Assembly: GCA_963807425.1 (NCBI GenBank)
Contig: CAWEBZ010000003.1
Location: 124,001-188,000 of the forward strand
Origin: VRUE01 sp963807425
Lineage (GTDB): Bacteria > Actinomycetota > Thermoleophilia > Solirubrobacterales > 70-9
Length of the DNA stretch: 64,000 bases
Direction: 5' to 3'
How positions within the stretch are numbered: position 1 is the first letter of the stretch; every line of letters starts with the position of its first letter. The translations under genes and the position numbers were made by a program. Of this stretch, positions 35,462 to 43,299 are shown in pieces. Below the pieces are notes generated by a model that was not told the DNA's origin, ran no database searches, and was given only the letters and a program-made list of their open reading frames with translations.

Positions 35462-37000
35462 ATGGAGGCGGCGACGCTGGGCAGGGGCGGCCTGTCGACG
35501 TATGTGGAGGCGGCGAGGGAGACGGTGCGTGCCCGCTCCCGCACCTTCTGGATCGTTGCCGGACTCACGGTCATCGCCGCCGCGATCCGCTTCGCGACCC
35601 TCGGCGTCCAGGCCTACCACCACGACGAGATCGTCACCGCCAGCCGCGTCCTGCGTAGCGACTTCTGGCACGCGATGGACGCGGTCGGGTTCAGTGAGTC
35701 GGCGCCGCCGCTCTACTACGCCCTCGCCTGGTTCTGGACCCAGGTCACCGGTACCGGTGAGTTCGGCTTGCGCTCGCTCTCCGCCGTGGCCGGGGTGGCA
35801 ACGGTGCCGGTCGCCTACCTGCTCGGGGCAGAGCTGCGCGATCGCCGCGCCGGGATCGCCGCCGCGGCTCTCGTCGCCGTCAATCCGATGCTCGTCTGGT
35901 ACTCGCAGGAGGCACGCGTCTACTCCCTCCTCGCCCTGCTGGTCACGCTCTCCGTTCTGTACTTCGTGCGGGCGCTGGATGGCGGTCGCCGCCGAGACTT
36001 CATCGCCTGGGGGATCGTCGCCGGGCTCGCCTTCGCGACCCACTACTTCGCGATCTTCCCGATCGCGGTCGAGGCGCTCTGGTTGCTGTATCGCCGTGGC
36101 AGGAAGTCGATCCCCGGCTTCGCCATCCTCGGCGGAACGGCGCTCCTGCTGGCGCCGCTGGCGATCCACCAGATGTCGGCCGGGCGCGCCGAGTGGATCA
36201 GCAACTACGGCCTCGGCCATCGGCTCTGGGAGGCGGGAGTGACGGCCCTGGTAGGCGAGACCAGCGACATCATCGCCCGGCCCGAGCGGCCCGAGCTGAT
36301 GCTCGTGCCCGCCCTGATCGCGGTCGCGGCGCTGGTCCTGATCCTGATTCGTGCCATTAGGGACGAGCGGCGGGCCGCAGCGATCCCATTTGTCCTTGCG
36401 GGCGTCACGGTTGCCGTCCCCGTCATCGTCGGCCTCCTCGATTCCAGCAAGGACTACGTCCTCGCCCGCAACCTGATGCCGGCGCTGGTCCCGATGCTCG
36501 TCGTCATCGCGATCGGCTTGACGCTGCGCCGCGCCCGCCGGATCGGCACGGTCCTTGGCATCGTCCTGGTTGCCTACTCGCTCGGGTTCTCCATCTGGGC
36601 GAGCGTCTCCCCGGCATTGCAGCGCCCGGACTGGGACGCCGTCGCGTCGAACATCGGAGAACCGAGCGCACCGCGGGCGATGGTCACATGGACCCTGGGC
36701 GAGGCCTCACTTCGCTACTACCTCTCCATCGGCTCCTATCAAGTGCTGCCCTCCGACGGCTACGACTGGTTCGTTCATGAAATCGACTTCATCTCCGATG
36801 GGCCCACGCCTCCACCGCAACAGAGGCTTCTCGGTCCGGGGTTTCGCCAGGTCGGCTACGAGAAGGTGGGGCGACTCTACGTGCGCAGCTACGCGATGCC
36901 GGGGCCGGATCTTGCGCCTTTGCGCCTGCGTGCGATCCGCAAAGCGGAGCTGAACTTCCGCAACAACGGCGTCCTCCTGGACGGCATCGGTCCGGAGTAA
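35462..37000 (+). CDS. GT39/ArnT-like membrane glycosyltransferase
   Basis: Polytopic protein of 512 residues in the dolichyl-phosphate-mannose/ArnT (GT-C) class. It begins with a membrane helix, then the catalytic loop with HHDE (acidic pair, about residue 57), and YSQEARVYSLLALL, the second conserved loop motif. About ten membrane helices precede a soluble extracytoplasmic C-terminal domain. It transfers a sugar from a polyprenyl-phosphate carrier to protein or lipid. The start is the ATG 4 bp after lon; the frame is open inside lon but not used. Confidence 0.85.
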   Translation: MEAATLGRGGLSTYVEAARETVRARSRTFWIVAGLTVIAAAIRFATLGVQAYHHDEIVTASRVLRSDFWHAMDAVGFSESAPPLYYALAWFWTQVTGTGEFGLRSLSAVAGVATVPVAYLLGAELRDRRAGIAAAALVAVNPMLVWYSQEARVYSLLALLVTLSVLYFVRALDGGRRRDFIAWGIVAGLAFATHYFAIFPIAVEALWLLYRRGRKSIPGFAILGGTALLLAPLAIHQMSAGRAEWISNYGLGHRLWEAGVTALVGETSDIIARPERPELMLVPALIAVAALVLILIRAIRDERRAAAIPFVLAGVTVAVPVIVGLLDSSKDYVLARNLMPALVPMLVVIAIGLTLRRARRIGTVLGIVLVAYSLGFSIWASVSPALQRPDWDAVASNIGEPSAPRAMVTWTLGEASLRYYLSIGSYQVLPSDGYDWFVHEIDFISDGPTPPPQQRLLGPGFRQVGYEKVGRLYVRSYAMPGPDLAPLRLRAIRKAELNFRNNGVLLDGIGPE

Positions 37001-37071
37001 TCGGGCCGGGCGTGCCCTAGAGCCGTTGAGGGTTATCCTGGTGCCCCCGGAGAATCCAGCGAGGAGAAGGC

Positions 37072-37503
37072 ATGACCAAGACCACTCGGGCGACCCAGGC
37101 CGCCGATCTTTATTCGACCGCACGCGAGAACCCCTATGTGCAGCGCCTGATCGAGGACGAAGAGCTGCGCGACAGCCTCCGCAACGCATTCGAGGCGGCG
37201 CGTGGAGCCTACGGACGCGCGACCGGCAACGGCCAGGGTGCGGTCAAGGCGGTCACCAGCGACAAGAAGGTACAGCGGGATCTGCGTACTGCGGCCGAGA
37301 GCCTTCGCGATGCCTCCGAGCAGCTGCGGGCGCCGAAGAGGCGCAAGAAGAGCCGGCTCGGGCGCCTGATCCTGCTCGGTCTAGTCGGCGCGGCGATTGC
37401 CCTTGTGCTCAGCGAGGACGCTCGCAAGACCGTGCTCGACGCTCTCTTCGGCGCCGAGGAGGAGTTCGAGTACACGAGCACGACCAGCATCAACGGCTCC
37501 TGA
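37072..37503 (+). CDS. Small membrane-anchored protein, unknown
   Basis: A protein of 143 residues not recognised by family. It has an Arg/Glu/Ala-rich helical cytoplasmic part (ENPYVQRLIEDEELRDSLRN) and a basic stretch PKRRKKSRLGR. One hydrophobic segment (LILLGLVGAAIALVL, about residues 104-118) follows, then an acidic tail. GAGGAGAAGG before the ATG is a good ribosome site. It sits alone between the glycosyltransferase and the broken TetR gene. Confidence 0.7.
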   Translation: MTKTTRATQAADLYSTARENPYVQRLIEDEELRDSLRNAFEAARGAYGRATGNGQGAVKAVTSDKKVQRDLRTAAESLRDASEQLRAPKRRKKSRLGRLILLGLVGAAIALVLSEDARKTVLDALFGAEEEFEYTSTTSINGS

Positions 37504-37553
37504 TCTCGCACCCCACTGGGCTTCCCGCCCGCCCGTCTCCATAGACTGAACGT

Positions 37554-38163
37554 ATGGAGGCGGCAACAAAGGAACGCGAGCTCAGCGGCGATAAGGCTCA
37601 GCGCATCGTCGATGCGATGCGCGTGAGCGTCGCCAAGCGCGGTGCCGCTGGCTCGACCTTCGAGCATGTCGCTGGCGAGGCCGGCGTCAGTCGCGGCCTC
37701 CTGCACTACTACTTCGGGACCAAGGAGCGGCTGCTGGTCGAGGTCGTGCGCCGCGACGCCGAGATCCGGGTGGCGCGGCTCGACGAGCCGCTGGCCAAGG
37801 CGCAGACGGTCGACGACGTGATCGACGTCCTCCTCGCCAGCCTCACCGATCTGATCGAGAACGAGCCCGGCCTTCTTCCTCCTCCTCTATGAGCTGTTCA
37901 GCGCCGGCAGGCGCAATCCCGACATCCAGCACGAGGTCGGACAGCTCTTCGAGCGCACCCGCTCCCATGTCGCCGAGGTGCTGAAGGCGAAGGAGCGCGA
38001 GGGTGTGCTCAACCTCCGCTACGACGCCGAGGCGATCGTCTCCTACCTCTTCGCGGTCGGCGACGGCTTCGCCCTGCAGGCCCTCTCCGATCCCGGCCGC
38101 GACAACAGCGGCGCGCTCGCCGCCGGCGCGGCCTCGGCGCGCTACCTGCTCGTCAACGAGTAG
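37554..38163 (+). pseudogene. TetR-family regulator interrupted by a one-base frameshift
   Basis: The first frame (37554-37892) gives the TetR HTH (FEHVAGEAGVSRGLLHYYFGTKERLL) and then ends at a premature TGA. From about 37870 the other frame continues the same protein (FFLLLYELFSAGRRNPDIQ, then LKAKEREGVLNLRYDAEA) to 38163. The total of 610 bases is 3n+1, so one extra base, most simply a C in the run GAGCCCGGCC near 37864-37872, breaks a gene of about 202 residues. It lies 80 bp upstream of an MMPL transporter on the same strand. It could be a pseudogene, a sequencing error or programmed. Confidence 0.85.
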
Positions 38164-38229
38164 TCGCCGCAACTCCAGGGTCGCGAGAGTGACCCTACTC
38201 ACAGACGCCTGGCCGTCCGTTCGAAAGGC

Positions 38230-38243
38230 TGGCTAACCAGCCA
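38230..38243. promoter_or_regulatory. TGGCTAACCAGCCA operator abutting the MMPL start
   Basis: Imperfect-centre palindrome TGGCT-N4-AGCCA ends directly before the ATG at 38244. The same form recurs at 43258-43271. TetR-family regulators often bind such sites near their target, and a TetR gene lies just upstream. If the ATG at 38244 is real there is no room for a Shine-Dalgarno, so the ATG at 38256 may be used. Confidence 0.55.
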
Positions 38244-40442
38244 ATGCGTGAGTCGATGACCAAGCTCGCAGGGTTCCTCGGCCGCCGACGCCGCTGGGTC
38301 CTCGGGGCCTGGATCGTCGTCCTGGTCCTCGCCCTCCCGCTCGCGTCCAAGCAGACCGAGAACCTCACCGGCGGCGGTTTCGATGTCCCAGGCAGTGAGT
38401 CCAAGGCCGTCAGCGACTCGCTGCAGGAAGACTTCGGCTCGAAAGCCGACAGCATCTCCGTGTTGCTGCGGGCTGAGCCTGACGCCAGCCCGGCGGCCCG
38501 GGCCGCCGCGGTCGACCGGGTGCGCCGATCGGTTGCCGAGGTTGATGGAATCTCGCTGCCGCCTCCCTTCGCAAGGCGCGGCGAGCTGGCGCTGCGGCGC
38601 AACGGAGAGGCGCTGCTGCCGCTGCGCAGCGAGTTGTCTGCCGACCGGCAGACCGACGCCGCCGTAACCCTTCGTGAAGACCTCGATCCCGGCAGCGCGG
38701 AGGCCGGTGTCACCATCTACCTGGCGGGACAGCCGACGGTCTGGGCCGGGATGCAGGAGCTCTCCAAGGAAGACCTAGCCAAAGCGGAGGCGGCTGGCTT
38801 CCCGATCGTCGCTCTGATCCTGCTCATCGTCTTCGGCTCGCTTGCGGCCGCGGCACTGCCGCTGGCGCTCGGCTTCGTCAGCGTGATCGTCACCGGCGCC
38901 CTCATCTACTTCATCTCGATGGGCATGACCACCTCGGTCTTCGTCACAAACATGGCCTCGATGATCGGGATCGGAGTTGCGATCGACTACTCGCTCTTCA
39001 TCCTCGCCCGCTACCGCGAGGAGCGGCGGGCCGGTCGCAGCCAGGACGACGCGCGCGCCGAGGCGCTCTCAACTTCGGGGCTGGCCGTGGCCTTCTCCGG
39101 GCTCGCGGTGATCGTCTCGCTGGCGGGTCTGTGGATGGTCGACAACCAGGCGCTGCGCTCGATGGCACTCGGTGCGATGACCGTCGTCGCCGTCTCGATT
39201 CTGACCGCGACGACCCTGCTGCCGGTGCTGATCGCGATGCTCGGCGACCGCGTCATGCCGGGTGGGTTCGTCGCCAAGGTCCTGGGGATCTTCCGCCGCC
39301 GCCGCGGCGAGCGCCCGGACCGCGAGGCTTTCTGGGTGCGCTGGACCAAACGGGTGATGGCGCGGCCCTGGACCGCTGTGATCGCCGTATCCGCGGTCCT
39401 GCTCACCCTGGCGATGCCGCTGCTCTCGGTCGAGACCGGCACCGACGCGCTTGCCCAGTTCCCCAAGGACAGCGACGTGCGGGTCGGCAACGAACTCGCC
39501 GCGAAAGAGAGCGGCGGTGCTGCCGACCGGGTGCAGATCGTTGCCTCCTTCGGCGGTGAGATCGGCCAGAGCGGACGTGCGGCGGTTGCCGGCTTCGAGC
39601 GCACGCTCGCCGCGGAGCCCGGGGTCAGCTCGGTCGCCCCGCCGATCTTCGCCGGCGACAGCGTCCTGATCCAGGCGACTTCGAGTACCCCGAGCGAATC
39701 GGAGGCGACTAGGGCCCTGATCGACCGCCTGCGCGACAGCGTCGTTCCGGCCAGCGCCCTGGGCGCCGCCGCCACAGTCGACGTCGGCGGCGAGACCGCC
39801 CGCAGTCACGACGTGCGCAAGCAGATCAGCGGCTCGATGTGGATGATCGTCGCCTTCGTCCTCGCACTCAGCTTCCTCGTCCTGATGGTGATGCTGCGCT
39901 CGCTGCTGCTGCCGTTGAAGGCAGTGCTGATGAACCTGCTCTCGATCGGCGCGGCGCTCGGCGTCCTCGTCGCGATTTTCCAGTGGGGCTGGCTCGACAG
40001 CGTGCTCGGCTTCGAAAGCCTGGGGGCGCTCGACACGATCAACGTGCCGCTGATCTTCGCGATCGTCTTCGGCCTCTCGATGGACTACGAGGTCTTCCTC
40101 ATGTCCCGCATCCGCGAGCACTACCTCGAGCACGGCGACAACGAGCGTGCCGTCGCCGAAGGGCTCTCGACCAGCGCCCGCACGATCTCCTCGGCGGCGC
40201 TGATCATGACCTCGGTCTTCGCCGTCTTCGTCCTCACCGGAGTGCCCTCGATCAAGGAGCTCGGCCTCGGCTGCGCGGTGGCGATCGCGCTCGACGCGAC
40301 GCTGGTGCGACTGATCCTCGTTCCCGCCGCGATGAAGCTGTTCGGCGACTGGAACTGGTGGATGCCGTCCTGGCTCGACCGGGCCCTGCCCGACCTCAGC
40401 TTCGAGAGTGGTGGCAGCGAGCCCGAGCCGGCTGAGGCCTGA
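38244..40442 (+). CDS. MMPL/RND-family membrane transporter
   Basis: The second MMPL protein of the window, 732 residues. It shows the two membrane blocks with proton-relay Asp residues in GVAIDYSLFILARYREER and VFGLSMDYEVFLMSRIREHYLEHG, and two large extracytoplasmic loops. It exports lipids or lipid-like compounds by analogy with mycobacterial MmpL proteins. A TetR gene (frameshifted) lies upstream on the same strand and a TGGCTN4AGCCA palindrome lies at its start. The start may be 38244 or 38256. Confidence 0.92.
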   Translation: MRESMTKLAGFLGRRRRWVLGAWIVVLVLALPLASKQTENLTGGGFDVPGSESKAVSDSLQEDFGSKADSISVLLRAEPDASPAARAAAVDRVRRSVAEVDGISLPPPFARRGELALRRNGEALLPLRSELSADRQTDAAVTLREDLDPGSAEAGVTIYLAGQPTVWAGMQELSKEDLAKAEAAGFPIVALILLIVFGSLAAAALPLALGFVSVIVTGALIYFISMGMTTSVFVTNMASMIGIGVAIDYSLFILARYREERRAGRSQDDARAEALSTSGLAVAFSGLAVIVSLAGLWMVDNQALRSMALGAMTVVAVSILTATTLLPVLIAMLGDRVMPGGFVAKVLGIFRRRRGERPDREAFWVRWTKRVMARPWTAVIAVSAVLLTLAMPLLSVETGTDALAQFPKDSDVRVGNELAAKESGGAADRVQIVASFGGEIGQSGRAAVAGFERTLAAEPGVSSVAPPIFAGDSVLIQATSSTPSESEATRALIDRLRDSVVPASALGAAATVDVGGETARSHDVRKQISGSMWMIVAFVLALSFLVLMVMLRSLLLPLKAVLMNLLSIGAALGVLVAIFQWGWLDSVLGFESLGALDTINVPLIFAIVFGLSMDYEVFLMSRIREHYLEHGDNERAVAEGLSTSARTISSAALIMTSVFAVFVLTGVPSIKELGLGCAVAIALDATLVRLILVPAAMKLFGDWNWWMPSWLDRALPDLSFESGGSEPEPAEA

Positions 40443-40469
40443 GCCCAGCCGCCGGTTACGATCCCGCCC

Positions 40470-41906
40470 ATGACGCAAGCGGGAGAGGCCGTCCGGGTCG
40501 GTGATGACGTCGCCTTCGCCGGTGCCGCAAGGCAGGCGGAGATGGTGCGGAACGGCGAGGTCTCGCCGATCGAGCTGGTCAACCTCTGCCTCGACCGGAT
40601 CGCCCGCCTCGACTCGCAACTGAACGCCTTCCGCAAGGTCTTCGCCGAGAAGGCGCTGCTCGAAGCAGAGCAGGCTGAAGCGCGGCTGAAGGCTGGCGAG
40701 GAGCGGCCGCTGCTCGGCGTGCCGATCGCTATCAAGGACGAAGTCGATGTCGCCGGCGAGGTCAAGACGATCGGCACCGACGCCTTCTCGGAGCCGGCCA
40801 AGGCCGACTGCGAGATGGTGCGGCGGCTGCGCGAGGCCGGCGCGATCGTAATCGGCCTGACTCTGCTGCCGGAGATGGCGATCTGCGGCTTCACCGAGTC
40901 GGCGACCTACGGGGTCACCCGCAACCCCTGGAATCCGCAGCGCACCACCGGTGGCTCGAGCGGGGGCTCTGCCGCCGCGGTGGCCGCCGGGCTGGTCCCG
41001 ATCGCCTCCGCGGGCGATGGCGCCGGCTCGATCCGCATTCCCGCCGCCTCCTGCGGCCTCTTTGGCCTGAAGCCCTCGCGGGGGCGCGTCTCGCTGGCAC
41101 CTGACCTCGAAGGCTGGCGGGGTCTCGCGGTCGAAGGCTGCGTCAGTCGCACCGTGCTCGATACCGCGCTCTGGCTCGACATCGTCTCCGGCGGTTCGCG
41201 GGAGGACGAGGCGCCGCCGCCGCCGGACCGTCCCTTCGTCGAGTCGGCGAAGGAAGCTCCGGGGAAGCTCCGGGTCGCCTACTCGCACCTCGCCCCTCGT
41301 GCCGTGGCGCCGCCGACGGTCTCCGACGAGGCGAAGGGCGCCGTCGCCGACGCCGCCGAGCTGCTGCGCTCACTCGGGCACGACGTCTTCGAGCGGGACC
41401 CCGACTGGGGTGGGATCGGCAACAACATCACGGCGCGGTTCCTGCATGGCGTCGCCGAGACCGTCCGGGAAGTCCCGCATCCGGAGCGGCTCGAACGGCG
41501 CACCCGCGGCTTCGGCCGGCTCGGCAGCATCCTTCCCAAAGCCCTCTACGAGCGCGCGATGCGCGTCGGCCGCCCGGCGGACATCGCCCGCGTCAACGCG
41601 ATCTTCGAGTCCTGCGACGTGCTGATCACTCCGGTGATGGGCGGTACCGCCCTGCCGGTGCGCCGCTGGGAGGGAAGGGGAGCGCTCTGGACCGTGCTCG
41701 GGATGAGCCGCTTCTATCCCTACTGCGTGCCCTGGAACCACCTCGGCAACCCGGCGATGTCGATCCCCGCCGGCTTCTCACCCGCCGGTATGCCGCTCGC
41801 CTTCCAGGTCATCGCCCGCCGCGGCGAGGAGGCCACCCTGCTCTCGCTGGCCGCTCAGCTCGAGGCCGAGCGGCCCTGGGCCGACCAGCGCCCACCGATC
41901 TCCTAG
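40470..41906 (+). CDS. Amidase signature family hydrolase
   Basis: Cytoplasmic amide hydrolase of 478 residues with the Ser-cisSer-Lys triad region: Lys in VPIAIKDEVDVAG, Gly/Ser-rich loop TTGGSSGGSAAAVAAGL and nucleophile Ser in GDGAGSIRIPAAS. The length is normal for the family. It lies 27 bp after the MMPL gene, so it may be co-transcribed; the substrate cannot be read from the sequence. It is convergent with the R2-SCP2 gene (10 bp apart). Confidence 0.9.
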   Translation: MTQAGEAVRVGDDVAFAGAARQAEMVRNGEVSPIELVNLCLDRIARLDSQLNAFRKVFAEKALLEAEQAEARLKAGEERPLLGVPIAIKDEVDVAGEVKTIGTDAFSEPAKADCEMVRRLREAGAIVIGLTLLPEMAICGFTESATYGVTRNPWNPQRTTGGSSGGSAAAVAAGLVPIASAGDGAGSIRIPAASCGLFGLKPSRGRVSLAPDLEGWRGLAVEGCVSRTVLDTALWLDIVSGGSREDEAPPPPDRPFVESAKEAPGKLRVAYSHLAPRAVAPPTVSDEAKGAVADAAELLRSLGHDVFERDPDWGGIGNNITARFLHGVAETVREVPHPERLERRTRGFGRLGSILPKALYERAMRVGRPADIARVNAIFESCDVLITPVMGGTALPVRRWEGRGALWTVLGMSRFYPYCVPWNHLGNPAMSIPAGFSPAGMPLAFQVIARRGEEATLLSLAAQLEAERPWADQRPPIS

Positions 41907-41916
41907 CGGAGGGAGC

Positions 41917-43203
41917 TCAGCTGGGGAAGACCTTGCGCATCCGCGCCATCTCGCGGATCGAGCCGCGGGGACGGATGCGGCGTTGCAGCACCATTTTCAG
42001 CGGGCTGGCGTCTGGCTTGCCGGTGGCGACCCAGTCGGCCCAGCTGGTCTCCAGGACCAGGTTCGGGTTCGGCGCCTCCCCCGGCTCCGCCCGGGTCGAG
42101 CCGTTGTCAATCACTAGGTGCCATGGGTCGGCATCGGTGAAGCGCCACTGGTAGACCAGCGGCGAGCCGTTGGCCGCCTTGGGATCGACGACGCGCTTGA
42201 CCACGTCGAAGTAGAGGCGCTGCAGCTCGGGGGTGACTTCGGGGGTGGCGTCGGGCGGACCGAGGATGCCGGCCATCATCAGCTGCACCTGTCGCTTGGC
42301 CACTTCCTCCTCGGAGGCCTCGGGGTCGAAGGGGAAGACGCCGGGGGGCATCTCCTCGGTCGGGTAGCCGATCGTGCGCCAGCGCTGTCGGATCAGTTTG
42401 AGGCCGAAGGCGAAGATGTCCTCGAGCGAGAAGCCGTAGCACTCGGTGTACTCACGGTCCAGGTTCGGCGGCGAGAAGACGGCCGGGCCGTAGGGAAGGA
42501 CTTCGCGCAGCAGCTCGGTCACCGCCGCTTTGCACTCCTCGGAGCCGGGACTCCCATCGGCGAGCAGTTCGGAGAGCACCTTGACGCCGAAGCCGATGTG
42601 GCGCTGCTCGTCGCGGGAGACGTTGGTCATGCCGGCGCTGAAGCCGGGCATCGTCTCTTCGGAGGAGAAGAAGTCCTCGATGAAATGCTGGCCGGGCTGG
42701 GCCAGCGAGCCCTCGACGATCAGGTGGTAGAGGGTGATCGCCTGCGCGTACTTGGGCAGCGAGCGGTCCTTGCGCAGTTCCTCGGCCATCACGTCGAGCC
42801 GGTCGAAGATGCCGCGATAGCCCCAGTTGAGCTGCGGCAAGGTGGAGGAGAGCGTCTGCTGGATCGACTCGCCGCCGACGCCGATCACCTCCTTGAAGAA
42901 GCGGTGGAAGAAGACCGAGTGGCGGACCTCGTCGACCTGCTGGGTGGCGAGGAAGTAGGCCTGCTCCTCGGTCGGGGCGGCGGTGATGTAGGGGGCGAGG
43001 GTGTCGGCGACTCGGTCCTCGCCGTAGAAGAACATCGAGTAGATCCACATCGCCGAGCGGCGCTGAATATCGCTGAGCGAGTCCCAGCCTTTGCGGTCCT
43101 CGGAGAAGTCGATGTCGTAGGCGCTCCAGTTGCCACCCTCCCAGCGCTTGTAGAGGTCCTCGTAGGTGATGTTGTCCATCAGGTTCTGGGATGCGACGCT
43201 CAT
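41917..43203 (-). CDS. R2-like di-iron protein fused to an SCP2-like lipid-binding domain
   Basis: A 428-residue protein. The first 300 residues are a ferritin-like R2 fold with all six di-iron ligand positions: Glu62, Glu92/His95 (DEVRH), Glu164 and Glu199/His202 (DEQRH). R2-type proteins are about 300-340 residues. The extra C-terminal 100 residues (about 325-428, including DPWHLVIDNGSTRAEPG and WADWVATGKPDAS) resemble the SCP2 sterol-carrier fold. No radical-harbouring Tyr assignment is safe. A role in oxidising a bound lipid is an inference. AAGGAG precedes the ATG. Confidence 0.8.
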   Translation of the reverse strand: MSVASQNLMDNITYEDLYKRWEGGNWSAYDIDFSEDRKGWDSLSDIQRRSAMWIYSMFFYGEDRVADTLAPYITAAPTEEQAYFLATQQVDEVRHSVFFHRFFKEVIGVGGESIQQTLSSTLPQLNWGYRGIFDRLDVMAEELRKDRSLPKYAQAITLYHLIVEGSLAQPGQHFIEDFFSSEETMPGFSAGMTNVSRDEQRHIGFGVKVLSELLADGSPGSEECKAAVTELLREVLPYGPAVFSPPNLDREYTECYGFSLEDIFAFGLKLIRQRWRTIGYPTEEMPPGVFPFDPEASEEEVAKRQVQLMMAGILGPPDATPEVTPELQRLYFDVVKRVVDPKAANGSPLVYQWRFTDADPWHLVIDNGSTRAEPGEAPNPNLVLETSWADWVATGKPDASPLKMVLQRRIRPRGSIREMARMRKVFPS

Positions 43204-43257
43204 CTCTCTCCTTCGTTGGTGCCTCCGGCGGGGTGCCCAGGGAGGTTACCGCGCGAC

Positions 43258-43271
43258 TGGCTGGTCAGCCA
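43258..43271. promoter_or_regulatory. TGGCTGGTCAGCCA operator upstream of the R2-SCP2 gene
   Basis: Palindrome TGGCT-N4-AGCCA, extended by one base on each side to a 16-bp site (CTGGCTG-GT-CAGCCAG). It lies 55 bp upstream of the minus-strand start at 43203. It shares its half-sites and spacing with the site at 38230-38243. Confidence 0.55.
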
Positions 43272-43281
43272 GGATTGAGCA

Positions 43282-43299
43282 GTGTGAACTGAATCACAC
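43282..43299. promoter_or_regulatory. CRP/GlxR-type site GTGTGA-N6-TCACAC
   Basis: A perfect match to the TGTGA-N6-TCACA consensus of CRP-family regulators (including actinobacterial Crp/GlxR). It overlaps the acyl-CoA ligase stop and lies about 80 bp upstream of the R2-SCP2 start. Such sites are uncommon by chance at full length, but no Crp gene is in the window. Confidence 0.6.
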
